Shown: positions 18,863 through 27,299, counted from the first letter of the stretch. The stretch is 39,286 nucleotides of DNA from an uncultured Eubacteriales bacterium (GCA_902777335.1 CACYTF010000066.1:1-39286), one strand, 5' to 3'. Notes: generated from the sequence alone by a model not told the origin. Translations and numbers: made by a program.

Positions 18863-19378
18863 ATGAACACTTCATTTGCATTTGGAGTTGCGATCGGCCT
18901 GATGGTGGTGATCGCCGCGTGCGCGGTCGTCGTCAAAATGGTCAAGCTGAGAAACGGCAAGCCCGCGAAATACGACGAGCGCCAGCAGGCGGCCCGCGGC
19001 AAGGCCTTCACAGTGGCCTATACCACGCTGTTGATTTACCTGGCGGTGTGGATGATCCTGAACGGCCTGGAGATTCCCTTCTTCGCCATGTACACGTCGG
19101 TGCTGGTCGGCGTACTGATCTCGGTGGCGGTGTTCGCCGGCTACAGTATCTTCACCGACGCCTACTTCCGCGCGTCGGACAAGCCAACCTCGTGGATCGC
19201 GCTGATCGGCGCGATCTCGCTGATGAACCTGGGCATCGGCGCTTGGCACGCGATCAAGGAAACCACGGTACAGGCCCGCTGGCTGGAGAACGCCAACCTG
19301 ATGGTGGGCATCATGTGCCTGATCGTGCTGGTCTGCGCGCTGATCAAGCGGGCCATGGACCGTCGAATCGAGGATTGA
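18863..19378 (+). CDS. YDERQ-motif integral membrane protein
   Basis: Predicted 171 aa with about five hydrophobic segments (residues 5-25, 51-72, 76-97, 113-131, 143-163). After the first TM comes KYDERQQAARGKAF, a motif recurrent in small membrane proteins that Firmicutes encode next to XRE regulators (DUF2178-like by recollection). GAGGAGG lies 8 bp upstream of the ATG. The stop is 1 bp before the downstream regulator, so the two are translationally coupled. Role unknown; the pairing suggests membrane stress or signal sensing that modulates the regulator. Confidence 0.8.
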   Translation: MNTSFAFGVAIGLMVVIAACAVVVKMVKLRNGKPAKYDERQQAARGKAFTVAYTTLLIYLAVWMILNGLEIPFFAMYTSVLVGVLISVAVFAGYSIFTDAYFRASDKPTSWIALIGAISLMNLGIGAWHAIKETTVQARWLENANLMVGIMCLIVLVCALIKRAMDRRIED

Positions 19379-19379
19379 T

Positions 19380-19583
19380 ATGAAAAATCTGAAGCTGAAG
19401 GGTGCACGGGCCGGGATGGACCTGAGCCAGCAGCAGCTGGCCGACGCGGTGGGCGTGTCCCGGCAGACCATCAACGCCATCGAAAAGGGCGACTACAACC
19501 CCACCATCAAGCTGTGCCTGGCCATCTGCCGCGTGCTGGGCAAGACGCTGGACGAGCTGTTCTGGACGGACGAGGAAACATAG
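19380..19583 (+). CDS. Small XRE-family HTH regulator
   Basis: Predicted 67 aa, essentially one Cro/C1-type helix-turn-helix (LSQQQLADAVGVSRQTINAI, residues 18-37) with the conserved EKGDYNPTIKLCLAICRVLG and ending LDELFW. This is the compact regulator class encoded beside YDERQ-type membrane proteins. It has no separate ribosome binding site; translation is probably coupled to the preceding gene. A hairpin at 19596-19629 ends the unit. Confidence 0.9.
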   Translation: MKNLKLKGARAGMDLSQQQLADAVGVSRQTINAIEKGDYNPTIKLCLAICRVLGKTLDELFWTDEET

Positions 19584-19595
19584 CTTCCCACAACA

Positions 19596-19629
19596 CATCG
19601 CCGCCATGCCTTGCGACATGGCGGCGATG
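19596..19629 (+). terminator. Terminator after the XRE gene
   Basis: A perfect 13-bp stem (CATCGCCGCCATG, 19596-19608, with 19617-19629) and an 8-nt loop, followed by GATTTATTC. The T-tract is weak. Confidence 0.55.
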
Positions 19630-19717
19630 GATTTATTCTGGCGCTTCACGTTTTCTGTGGGATTCCCCTCTCAGGCGCTTCGCGCCAGCTCATCCCACGG
19701 GCCTGCCTCGGCCCCAG

Positions 19718-19764
19718 CTCACTGAAAACAGCACACTGTGCTGTTTTCCGGGCGTTCGCTGCCC
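19718..19764. repeat. 47-bp AAACAGCACA palindrome repeat, intergenic copy
   Basis: The core AAACAGCACA-C-TGTGCTGTTT is a 10-bp-arm palindrome. The whole 47-bp unit, including the asymmetric flank GGGCGTTCGCTGCCC, matches 38537-38583 at 41 of 47 positions. The rest of the interval 19630-19807 has no gene; it contains other short GC-rich inverted repeats (for example GGCGCTTCGCGCC at 19676-19688) and looks like a patch of repeat debris. Confidence 0.85.
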
Positions 19765-19807
19765 GTCACCGGGGCGAGCCCCCACAAGTGTCCGTGATGA
19801 GCCTGTA

Positions 19808-20944
19808 TTATTCCCCTTCCCGGCTCAGCCGGTTCAGCTCCGACTCCGCCAGCGCGGCGAAGAACCGCGCCGCGGGCATCAGCGCCGCCGGGTCGGCGGT
19901 GAAGCGGGGGTGGTGGTTGTCGTATCCGCCGCCCGTGCCCACGCGAATGAACGCGCCCGGGGCGATGGACAGATAGCCGCTGAAGTCCTCCGCGCCCATC
20001 GACGGCGGATTCTCCCTGACGCAAAGCCCCATGCCCCGGGCCAGGTCGGCCGCGCGCCGGCATACTTCCGCGTCGTTGACCACCGGGCTCGGGCCGCGCT
20101 CGTACTCGACCTCCGCCTCGCCGCCGTGGGCGCGGGCGATGGCAGTCACCAGCGCCTCCAGCCGCCGCTGCACGTCGTCGCGCACCGCCTCGGTCATGCT
20201 GCGCACAGTGCCCTCCAAAAGGGCGGTTTCCGGGGTGACGTTCCAGGTGTTGCCCGCCTCGACGCGGGTGATGGTGACCACAGCGCTGTCGAAGGGGCTG
20301 ACGGTGCGGCTGACGATGGTCTGGGCGGCGACAACGATATTGCCCAGCGCCGGGATCGGGTCGATGCCCAGCTCCGGATGCCCGGCGTGACAGCCCTTGC
20401 CCCGCAGCCGAACGCAAAACCGGTCCGCCGCGGCCATGACCGGACCCGGGCGTATGCCCACCGTCCCCGGCGCGTACCAGGGATAGGTGTGCATGGCGTA
20501 GAACAGCCGCACGTCGTCCAGCAGACCCGTATTGATCATCATGGCCGAGCCCAGGTTCAGCTCCTCGGCGGGCTGGAAGATCACCTTCACCGCGCCGGGC
20601 AGGGCGTCTTCCCGCGCCTTCAGCAGCGCCGCCGCGCCCAGCACGCAGGCCGTGTGAAAATCGTGGCCGCAGGCGTGCATCAGCCCGTCGCATTCCGAGG
20701 CGTAGGGCAGGCCGGTCTCCTCCCGCACCGGGAGGGCGTCGATGTCGGCGCGCAGCGCCACCACCGGCCCGCCGGACGCACCGATCTGCGCCAGCACGCC
20801 GGTGTCCAGCCCCGCGGGCAGCCGCCGTATGCCGAATTCATCCAGCGCGCCCTCCAGAAAGGCCGTGGTCCGGCGCTCCTTCAGGCCCGGCTCGGGGTGC
20901 CGGTGCAGCCACTTGAAAATGTCGATCAAACGTCTCTCATCCAT
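19808..20944 (-). CDS. M20-family amidohydrolase (N-acyl-amino-acid/peptide deacylase type)
   Basis: Predicted 378 aa, typical for the M20D group (hippurate hydrolase, IAA-amino acid hydrolase, N-acetyl-diaminopimelate deacetylase relatives). Metal-centre motifs: VALRADIDALPV, the MHACGHDFHTA motif with ligands near residues 100-105, FQPAEE with the catalytic/bridging Glu pair, and a late NHHPRF His. The dimerisation domain lies between about residues 175 and 290. These enzymes cleave N-acyl amino acids in the cytoplasm; substrate cannot be told from sequence. GGGAGAG lies 6 bp upstream of the ATG. Its promoter is divergent from that of metF. Confidence 0.9.
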   Translation of the reverse strand: MDERRLIDIFKWLHRHPEPGLKERRTTAFLEGALDEFGIRRLPAGLDTGVLAQIGASGGPVVALRADIDALPVREETGLPYASECDGLMHACGHDFHTACVLGAAALLKAREDALPGAVKVIFQPAEELNLGSAMMINTGLLDDVRLFYAMHTYPWYAPGTVGIRPGPVMAAADRFCVRLRGKGCHAGHPELGIDPIPALGNIVVAAQTIVSRTVSPFDSAVVTITRVEAGNTWNVTPETALLEGTVRSMTEAVRDDVQRRLEALVTAIARAHGGEAEVEYERGPSPVVNDAEVCRRAADLARGMGLCVRENPPSMGAEDFSGYLSIAPGAFIRVGTGGGYDNHHPRFTADPAALMPAARFFAALAESELNRLSREGE

Positions 20945-21006
20945 AATCCGCTCTCCCGGGGCGATGGTTTTTGCACGCCGTGGGTGCGCCGCCGGGCCTC
21001 GCCACC

Positions 21007-21035
21007 ATATTACCCAAATATCCGGCGCGTGTCAA
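21007..21035 (-). promoter_or_regulatory. Promoter of the M20 amidohydrolase gene
   Basis: Read on the minus strand: TTGACA (21030-21035), 17 bp, TAATAT (21007-21012). Confidence 0.7.
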
Positions 21036-21056
21036 CCGTGTCCGTCATATTGACCC

Positions 21057-21085
21057 TTTTCAACAGCGCCCGTTTGTGGTATACT
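21057..21085 (+). promoter_or_regulatory. Putative promoter of the met operon
   Basis: TTTTCA (21057-21062), 17 bp, TATACT (21080-21085). A better -35 (TTGACC, 21050) would need a 24-bp spacer. The leader is only about 42 nt, too short for a SAM or cobalamin riboswitch. Confidence 0.5.
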
Positions 21086-21132
21086 CTTCCAAAAAGCGAT
21101 ACCAGAAACCCGGTCGGAAAGGAGTGCCCGCC

Positions 21133-22008
21133 ATGCGGATATCGCAGCTGCTCAGGCGCGACGGCGTCACGTTCTCACTGGAGGTGTTCCCGCCGAAGAC
21201 CTCCGACAAATACACCCAGACCGCCGCCGCGGCCAAGGAGATCGCCGCGCTGAAGCCCGACTTCATGTCCGTGACCTACGGCGCGGGCGGCGGCACCGGC
21301 GAATTCACCGCCAGCATCGCCAGTGAGATCCAATCCCAGTTCGGCGTGCCCACGCTGGCGCACCTCACCTGCGTGTCCTCCAGCCGGGAATACGTGCTGG
21401 CCATGCTCAAGACCTACCGGGAAAAGGGCATCGAAAACATACTGGCGCTGCGGGGCGACCGACCCGCGGACGGCCCGGTGTCCACCGATTACAGGTACGC
21501 CGTGGAGCTGATCCGCGACATCCGCGCCCACGGCGACTTCTGCATCGGCGGGGCCTGCTACCCGGAGGGCCACGTGGAGTGCGCCCACAAGCGCGACGAC
21601 ATCCGCCACCTGAAGGAAAAGGTGGACGCGGGGCTGGACTTTCTGACCACCCAGATGTTCTTCAACAACGACATCTTCTACAACTTCCTGTACCGCGTGC
21701 GGGAGGTGGGCATCGACATACCGGTCATCGCGGGCATCATGCCCATCACCAGCGCCCGACAGCTGTCCCGAAGCGTGGCCATGTCCGGCACCGAGGTGCC
21801 CCAGCGCTTCCGCGCCATCGTGGACTGCTTCGGCGACACCCCCGCCGCCATGAAGCAGGCCGGCGTGGTCTACGCCACCGAGCAGATCATCGACCTGATC
21901 GCCAACGGCGTGCGCCACATCCACGTGTACACAATGAACAAGCCGGAGGTGGCCGCCAGCATCATGGCGAACCTGTCCGAAGTCTTGGGACGCGGTCATG
22001 GCGCTTGA
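21133..22008 (+). CDS. metF: Methylenetetrahydrofolate reductase
   Basis: Predicted 291 aa. A flavoprotein that reduces 5,10-methylene-THF to 5-methyl-THF, the methyl donor for MetH. Family features: FSLEVFPPKTSDK near the N-terminus (catalytic Glu), FMSVTYGAGGGTG, LALRGD, GGACYPEGHVE, DFLTTQMFFNND and PVIAGIMPIT. AAAGGAG is placed before the ATG at 21133; the frame is open further upstream (to 20971) but that part crosses the promoter. It heads a compact operon: the next gene starts 11 bp inside its 3' end. Confidence 0.95.
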   Translation: MRISQLLRRDGVTFSLEVFPPKTSDKYTQTAAAAKEIAALKPDFMSVTYGAGGGTGEFTASIASEIQSQFGVPTLAHLTCVSSSREYVLAMLKTYREKGIENILALRGDRPADGPVSTDYRYAVELIRDIRAHGDFCIGGACYPEGHVECAHKRDDIRHLKEKVDAGLDFLTTQMFFNNDIFYNFLYRVREVGIDIPVIAGIMPITSARQLSRSVAMSGTEVPQRFRAIVDCFGDTPAAMKQAGVVYATEQIIDLIANGVRHIHVYTMNKPEVAASIMANLSEVLGRGHGA

Positions 22009-22663
22009 GGTCGATGTGCGCGAGGCGTACCGCTACCTGGGCCTGCGGGGCAGAGCGCCGGACGCAGCCACCGAGCGGGCCGTGGACGAGGCGCTGCGGG
22101 CCCTGGAAGGTGAGATCGACCCGAAGCACGTCGCCCGGCGCTTTGATCTGGCGCGGCCTGAAGACGGCGTTCTTGAGATCGAGGGGCTGCGCGTTAAAAG
22201 CCGCGCGCTCTACAGGCATCTGGACGGCTGCGGCGGGGTCTTCCTGATGGCGGCCACGCTGGGCATCGGGCCGGACCGGCTGATCGCCCGCGCCCAGGCC
22301 GCCGGGGCCATGGCCCGCGCCATGGCGCTGCAGGCCGCCGCCGCCGCGATGATCGAGGCCCTGTGCGATTCTGTGAACGCCCATCTGGCGGCGGAGGCCA
22401 TGGCGCGCGGCCGGTACCTGCGCCCCCGCTTCTCGCCCGGCTACGGCGACTTTCCGCTCAGCTGCCAGCCCGGCCTGTTCCGGCTGCTGGACGTGCAGCG
22501 CCGCATCGGCGTCACGCTGACGGACAGCTGCATGATGATCCCCACCAAATCCGTGACCGCCGTCGTCGGCGTCTGCGAGAAGGCGGCGACCCGGCCCGAC
22601 AAGTGCGCGGCCTGCGAACGCCGGGACTGCGCCTTCCGCGACGACAGAAAGGACAAGCCATGA
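21998..22663 (+). CDS. Free-standing methionine synthase reactivation (AdoMet-binding) domain protein
   Basis: Predicted 221 aa. It corresponds to the C-terminal activation domain of MetH, where AdoMet re-methylates oxidised cobalamin. The key block is RFSPGYGDFPLSCQPGLFRL followed by GVTLTDSCMMIPTKSVTAVV; the RxxPGYG segment binds AdoMet in MetH. The N-terminal half is an Ala-rich helical part (KSRALYRHLDGCGGVFLMAA, then AAAAAMIEALCDSVN). A Cys-rich end (CAACERRDC) could bind metal. The start overlaps metF by 11 bp and the stop overlaps the metH start (ATGA), so the three are coupled. Splitting MetH this way is known in anaerobic Firmicutes. Confidence 0.85.
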   Translation: MALEVDVREAYRYLGLRGRAPDAATERAVDEALRALEGEIDPKHVARRFDLARPEDGVLEIEGLRVKSRALYRHLDGCGGVFLMAATLGIGPDRLIARAQAAGAMARAMALQAAAAAMIEALCDSVNAHLAAEAMARGRYLRPRFSPGYGDFPLSCQPGLFRLLDVQRRIGVTLTDSCMMIPTKSVTAVVGVCEKAATRPDKCAACERRDCAFRDDRKDKP

Positions 22664-25074
22664 GAAGACCGTTTCTTGAGCGTCTCGGGCGCGAGCGCCT
22701 GTACTGGGACGGCGGCACGGGGTCGCTCTTGCAGGCCCGGGGCCTGCGGGGCGGCGAGCTGCCGGAGCGCTGGAACCTGAGCCGCCCCGACGTGATGCGC
22801 GATGTGGCGCTGGGCTACTACCGCGCCGGGTCCGACGTGGTCAACAGCAACACCTTCGGAGCCAACCGGCTGCACTACCCGGACCCGGAGGCGCTGCGGG
22901 CCATCGTGACGGCGGGCGTAGAGCACGTGGCCTGGGCGCGGCGCGCGGCGGGCCGCGAGGGCGACGCCTACATATCGCTGGACATCGGCCCCACCGGGCG
23001 GCTCTTGAAGCCCATGGGCGATCTGGACTTCGACGACGCGGTGGCGATTTTCGGCGAGGTCATGCGCGTCGGCGAGGCCGCCGGCGCGGACCTGATCCTC
23101 ATCGAGACGATGAACGACACGCTGGAGCTGAAGGCCGCCGTGCTGGCCGCGAAGGAATACACGCGCCTGCCCGTGTGCGCCACCTGCGTGTTCGACGAAA
23201 AAGGCAAGCTGCTGACCGGCGGCACGCCCGAGAGCCTCGTGGCGATGCTGGAGGGGCTGCGGGTGGATGGCCTGGGCGTAAACTGCGGCCTGGGCCCCGC
23301 GCAGCTGCTGCCCTTCGTGAAGCGAATGCTGGCCGCCTCGTCGCTGCCGGTGATCGTCAGCCCGAACGCCGGGCTGCCCCGGGTGGAGAACGGCAAAACC
23401 GTGTACGACCTGTCCGCCGGACAGTTCGCCGGGGCCATGGCCGATGTCGCCCGGGCCGGAGCGCACGCGCTGGGCGGCTGCTGCGGCACCACGCCGGAAT
23501 ACATAGCGCGGGAGATCGAGGCCACCCGCGGCATTCCCTTCGCCCCGCCCGTCCGAAAGCGGAAGACGGTGGTCGGCTCCTTCTCCCGGGTGGTGGAGAT
23601 CGGGCCGCGCCCGGTGATCGTGGGCGAGCGCATCAACCCCACCGGCAAGAAGAAGCTGCAGCAGGCGCTGCGCGAGCGGGACCTGGACGCGCTGGTGGCG
23701 CTGGGGCTCTCCCAGGAGGACAGCGGCGCCCAGGTGCTGGACGTGAACGTGGGCCTGCCGGGCATCGACGAGGCCGAGATGATGGCCGCGGTGGTGCCGA
23801 AGCTGCAGAGCGTCTCGGCGCTGCCGCTGCAGATCGACTCGTCGAGCCCCGAGGCGCTGGAGCGCGGGCTTCGGCTGTACAACGGCAAGCCGCTGATCAA
23901 CTCCGTCAGCGGCAAGCGGGAGAGCCTGGACGCCGTGCTGCCCCTGGCGGCGAAGTACGGCGGCGTGCTGATCGCGCTGCCGCTGGACGAGGGCGGCATC
24001 CCCGCCACCGCCGAGGGCCGCGTGGCCGTCGCCCGCAAAATCGTGGACGCGGCCGCCAAACACGGCATCGCCCGGGAGGACATCGTGGTGGACGGCCTGG
24101 CCATGACCGTCTCCGCCGACGCAAACAGCGCCCGCGTGACGCTTGAGACCCTGCGCCGGGTGCGGGACGAGCTGGGGCTTCACACGGTGCTGGGCGTCTC
24201 CAACATCTCCTTCGGCCTGCCCCAGCGGGAGTCCATCAACGCCTTCTTCTTCACGATGGCGCTGGAGAGCGGGCTTTCGCTGGCGATCATCAACCCCGGC
24301 AGCGCCGCGATGATGGCGGCCTATCGCGCCTGGCTGGCCCTCAGCGGGCACGACCCCCAGTGCGCGGGCTTCATCGCCGCCTACGGCCAACAGGCCGGCA
24401 GCCTGTTCGCCGCAGGCGCCGCCGCGCCCCAGGGCGCCGCCGCGCCGCAGGCGGGCGATTCCTTGGCCGACTGCGTGCGCTTCGGCCTCGTGGAGCGCGC
24501 CGCGCAGCAGACCCGCGCCCGGCTGGACGCGGGCCAGGACCCGATGGCGCTGATCAACGGCGCGCTGATACCGGCGCTGGACGAGGTGGGCAAGGGCTTC
24601 GAGGCGGGCACGCTGTTCCTGCCCCAGCTGCTGATGAGCGCCGACGCCGCCAAGGCCGCCTTCGCCGTGGTGAAGGAAGCCCTGTCCGGACAGCCCCAGG
24701 CCGTCCGGGGCACGCTGATCCTGGCGACGGTCAAGGGCGACATCCACGACATCGGCAAGAACATCGTGAAGGTGCTGCTGGAGAACTACGGCTACCGGGT
24801 CATCGACCTGGGCAAGGACGTGGCCCCGGAGGCCGTCGTGGAGGCCGCCGTGCGGCACAGCGTGCGGCTGGTGGGCCTCAGCGCCCTGATGACCACCACC
24901 GTGGCCAGCATGGAGGAGACCATCCGCCAGCTGCGGGAAAAATGCCCCGGCGTGAAGGTGCTGGTGGGCGGCGCGGTGCTGACCCAGGCCTACGCCGACC
25001 AGATCGGCGCGGACGGCTACGCGAAGGACGCCATGGACGCCGTGCGCTACGCCGACACGGTGTTTCCAGAGTGA
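22660..25074 (+). CDS. metH: Cobalamin-dependent methionine synthase lacking the activation domain
   Basis: Predicted 804 aa against about 1,200 for full-length MetH. Domains: homocysteine methyltransferase (1 to about 290, zinc ligands Cys209 in GVNCG and Cys274/Cys275 in GGCCGTTPEY), pterin-binding barrel (about 310-570, VGERINPTGKKKLQQALRER and DVNVGLPGIDEAEM), cobalamin cap (about 600-685) and B12 Rossmann domain (about 690-800) with the base-off ligand His696 in DIHDIGKN. An Ala/Pro/Gln-rich linker (about 586-600) separates the barrels from the cap. It forms methionine from homocysteine using methyl-THF made by MetF. The missing reactivation domain is encoded by the gene immediately upstream (ATGA overlap). 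Confidence 0.95.
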   Translation: MRRPFLERLGRERLYWDGGTGSLLQARGLRGGELPERWNLSRPDVMRDVALGYYRAGSDVVNSNTFGANRLHYPDPEALRAIVTAGVEHVAWARRAAGREGDAYISLDIGPTGRLLKPMGDLDFDDAVAIFGEVMRVGEAAGADLILIETMNDTLELKAAVLAAKEYTRLPVCATCVFDEKGKLLTGGTPESLVAMLEGLRVDGLGVNCGLGPAQLLPFVKRMLAASSLPVIVSPNAGLPRVENGKTVYDLSAGQFAGAMADVARAGAHALGGCCGTTPEYIAREIEATRGIPFAPPVRKRKTVVGSFSRVVEIGPRPVIVGERINPTGKKKLQQALRERDLDALVALGLSQEDSGAQVLDVNVGLPGIDEAEMMAAVVPKLQSVSALPLQIDSSSPEALERGLRLYNGKPLINSVSGKRESLDAVLPLAAKYGGVLIALPLDEGGIPATAEGRVAVARKIVDAAAKHGIAREDIVVDGLAMTVSADANSARVTLETLRRVRDELGLHTVLGVSNISFGLPQRESINAFFFTMALESGLSLAIINPGSAAMMAAYRAWLALSGHDPQCAGFIAAYGQQAGSLFAAGAAAPQGAAAPQAGDSLADCVRFGLVERAAQQTRARLDAGQDPMALINGALIPALDEVGKGFEAGTLFLPQLLMSADAAKAAFAVVKEALSGQPQAVRGTLILATVKGDIHDIGKNIVKVLLENYGYRVIDLGKDVAPEAVVEAAVRHSVRLVGLSALMTTTVASMEETIRQLREKCPGVKVLVGGAVLTQAYADQIGADGYAKDAMDAVRYADTVFPE

Positions 25075-25107
25075 TATAGAAGCAACACAATCAGGAGGCG
25101 AAAAGAC

Positions 25108-25617
25108 ATGAAGAAAATCGCATGGCTGCTGGTAATCTGCATGGCCCTGGCTCCGGCCTGCCTGGCGGAGACCTCCGCCGTGGACCGGTTCACGGGCGGC
25201 ATCTCCCAGGCCTGGGGCGCGCTGATGGACATGGCCGGGGAGGCCGGTGAGAGCATCTCCGGCTGGGTCGAGGACTCGGGCGTGGCCGAATGGGTGGAAA
25301 ACACCGTGAACGACCTGGGCGCCTGGGCGCAGGAAAACGGCCTGACCGACTGGGCGCAGAACACGCTGACCGCGCTGACCGCCTGGTTCGACGAGTCCGG
25401 CCTGAAGGAATGGACGTCGAAGACCGCCGGGGAATTCCAGGCCTTTGTCGAGGAAAACCGCCCGGCCGTCGAGGCCTGGCTGGCCCAGGCCGGCGAGGAC
25501 GTCCGCGCCGCGTGGGACACCCTGACCGACGCCGACCACCACACCCCCGAAGAGGTGCAAAAGGCCTATGAGACCGTGACCGAATCGCTGGAGAGCGCCG
25601 GCGGGGAGCTGGATTGA
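25108..25617 (+). CDS. Secreted helical protein with Trp-containing repeats, unknown
   Basis: Predicted 169 aa with a signal peptide (MKKIAWLLVICMALAPACLA). The Cys is not in a valid lipobox. The mature protein is acidic and almost wholly helical, with 20- to 22-residue units starting (D/E)(S/N)G and carrying Trp at fixed steps: SGVAEWVENTVNDLGAW, NGLTDWAQNTLTALTAW, SGLKEWTSKTAGEFQAF. AGGAGG lies 9 bp before the ATG. It begins 34 bp after metH on the same strand, and may be read through from the met operon. Function unknown; a cell-surface or lipid-binding amphipathic helix bundle is one reading. Confidence 0.75.
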   Translation: MKKIAWLLVICMALAPACLAETSAVDRFTGGISQAWGALMDMAGEAGESISGWVEDSGVAEWVENTVNDLGAWAQENGLTDWAQNTLTALTAWFDESGLKEWTSKTAGEFQAFVEENRPAVEAWLAQAGEDVRAAWDTLTDADHHTPEEVQKAYETVTESLESAGGELD

Positions 25618-25624
25618 GTTAGGA

Positions 25625-25688
25625 GTGAGGAGTCAGGAGTGAGGAGCATTGATCGGCTGACTCATGCTCCTAACTCCTCACTCCTCAC
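25625..25688. repeat. Imperfect inverted repeat of GGAGTGAGG units between convergent genes
   Basis: 25625-25649 and 25664-25688 are 25-nt arms with two mismatches. Each arm is itself a run of GAGGAGT-like units (GTGAGGAGTCAGGAGTGAGG). It lies between the Trp-repeat gene and the GGDEF gene and could act as a terminator for both, though no T-tract follows. Confidence 0.7.
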
Positions 25689-25695
25689 TGGAATT

Positions 25696-27108
25696 CTATC
25701 TTCTCCGCTCAATGCCGCTCTTGCGGTAGTAGGCCTCCTTGGCGGCGTACATGCGCTCGTCGGAGATTCGTATGAGCTCGGCCAGGCTTTCGGACGGGAA
25801 CTCGCGCTTTGTGGCGTGGCCGCAGGAGATGGACACCCCCATCACCTGCTCGCCGCGCCATTCTTTCGCGGTCTGCTCCAGCTGCTTCATGGTGGCGTTG
25901 AGCTGATCCTCGGGCAGGTTCAGCATCGCCGCGAACTCGTCGCCCCCGATGCGGTAGACGTCGCCGTACTTGCCCAGGCACGCCTTCAGGCACTGGGCCG
26001 CGCCGCGGATCAGCTCGTCGCCGGCGGCGTGGCCCAGCGTGTCGTTCACGCCCTTCAGGCCGTTCAGGTCCGCGGTGACGTAGACGAAGTCGTCCTTCAG
26101 CGGCCCCATCGAGAGCTCCGTCTTCTTCTCCTCGAAGGCCCGTCGGTTCAAAAGCTGGGTGGACTGGTCCACGAAGGACGCGCTGGCCAGCGCCCGGGTG
26201 CGCTCCACGATGATGCGCACGGCCAGCAGCATGATCACCAGCACGATGGCGCACAGCACCGCGTTCACCAGCAGCATGCTGACGATCTGGCCGCGCTCCG
26301 CCGAGCCGTCGCTGTTCACCACCAGGTACCAGCCCAGCTTATCGATGTACTTGGTCACGACAAAGCGGTCGGAGCCCCGCTTTTGATAGACGTAATCGCT
26401 GCCCGCGCTGAGGCGCAGGTCGGTCATGTATTCCCTGTCGATGCGGCTCTCGTCGGTGTCGATCAGTATCAGGCCGTCCGGGGCCACCAGGTTGATCTTG
26501 ACCCCGTACTCCCGCTCCAGGCTCACGAACAGGTCCTGGTTGCCGGTCATCCGCGCGCCGACGCCGCACACGCCCAGAAGCGTGCCCGCCTCGTCCTCGA
26601 TGCGCGCGTCCACGAACACCGTGATCTGGTCCTGGCTCAGCTCGTCCCGGTCCACGTCCAGGTCGTAGGCCTTGCCGCTTTCGATGAACTCGGCGTACCA
26701 CCTGTCGCGCTCGCCGGAGGACAGGTCCATCTGCTTGCCGATGCCGCCGTAGGAGTAGTAGCACATGCTGGCGTCGGACACCACGAACGCGGCCTCGTAG
26801 CCAAAGGTCTGCTTCTGCCGCGACAGGTATTCCGACAGCACCCGCTCGGTCTGTTCGTTCCCCGCGACGGCCTCGTTTTTCAGCGCCTCCGCCAGCAGGC
26901 TGTCGTTGGCCATGGCCCGGGATACGGTGATCGGCTCCATCAGCTCGCCGCTGATGGTGTCGTAGATGCGCGACGCCAGCGCCTTGCTGACCTCCTGCAT
27001 GTTGCGCTGGGCCATGATCCGAAGGGACCACAGCGACACGAACGTCGAGAGCACGAAGCTCAGTATGACGATCGCGAAGGCCAGCCGGGTGATGTTTTTC
27101 CTGTTCAT
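25696..27108 (-). CDS. Membrane-bound diguanylate cyclase with extracellular Cache sensor
   Basis: Predicted 470 aa. TM1 (about 9-30), an extracellular double-Cache-type sensor (about 35-275, with features such as YEAAFVVSDASMCYYSYGG and YIDKLGWYLVV), TM2 (about 283-305, LLVNAVLCAIVLVIMLLAV), then a GGDEF domain (about 315-465) with DLNGLKGVNDTLGHAAGDEL and an intact YRIGGDEFAAML active site. It should make cyclic di-GMP from GTP in response to a small ligand outside the cell. No RxxD inhibitory site precedes GGDEF (the sequence is KYGDVYRI), so product feedback is probably absent. There is no EAL domain. It is monocistronic with a strong promoter. Confidence 0.93.
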   Translation of the reverse strand: MNRKNITRLAFAIVILSFVLSTFVSLWSLRIMAQRNMQEVSKALASRIYDTISGELMEPITVSRAMANDSLLAEALKNEAVAGNEQTERVLSEYLSRQKQTFGYEAAFVVSDASMCYYSYGGIGKQMDLSSGERDRWYAEFIESGKAYDLDVDRDELSQDQITVFVDARIEDEAGTLLGVCGVGARMTGNQDLFVSLEREYGVKINLVAPDGLILIDTDESRIDREYMTDLRLSAGSDYVYQKRGSDRFVVTKYIDKLGWYLVVNSDGSAERGQIVSMLLVNAVLCAIVLVIMLLAVRIIVERTRALASASFVDQSTQLLNRRAFEEKKTELSMGPLKDDFVYVTADLNGLKGVNDTLGHAAGDELIRGAAQCLKACLGKYGDVYRIGGDEFAAMLNLPEDQLNATMKQLEQTAKEWRGEQVMGVSISCGHATKREFPSESLAELIRISDERMYAAKEAYYRKSGIERRR

Positions 27109-27164
27109 AAACTCAACGCCTTCTCCCGCTGCGCGAATGGGAAGCCCTATCCCGTATAAATTGC

Positions 27165-27193
27165 ATTATAGCACGATCGCCTACCGCTGTCCA
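27165..27193 (-). promoter_or_regulatory. Promoter of the diguanylate cyclase gene
   Basis: Read on the minus strand: TGGACA (27188-27193), 17 bp, TATAAT (27165-27170), 57 bp upstream of the ATG. Confidence 0.7.
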
Positions 27194-27205
27194 TCCAAAA
27201 TCCGC

Positions 27206-27262
27206 TTTACATGGGGACGGTTTACATGGGGACGGTTCTACTGTATCTGTCCCCATGTAAAC
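27206..27262. repeat. GGGGACGGT palindrome, copy 2 (with a duplicated left half)
   Basis: TTTACATGGGGACGG occurs twice in direct tandem (27206-27220, 27221-27235). GTTTACATGGGGAC (27220-27233) pairs perfectly with GTCCCCATGTAAAC (27249-27262). The constant GGGGACGGTTC core is kept but the flanking arm (TTTACAT) differs from the copies at 18137, 29397 and 39196. It lies between the divergent promoters of the GGDEF and sigma-factor genes. The rest of the 273-bp gap holds only those promoters. Confidence 0.8.
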
Positions 27263-27299
27263 AGGGCTGCGCATCGGTTGTTTATTGGTTGTTCCTGCC

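Noticed and set aside
20945..21132. SAM or cobalamin riboswitch, or T-box, upstream of the met operon
   Set aside because: The leader after the likely start is about 42 nt and shows no B12-box, SAM or T-box core or terminator hairpin.
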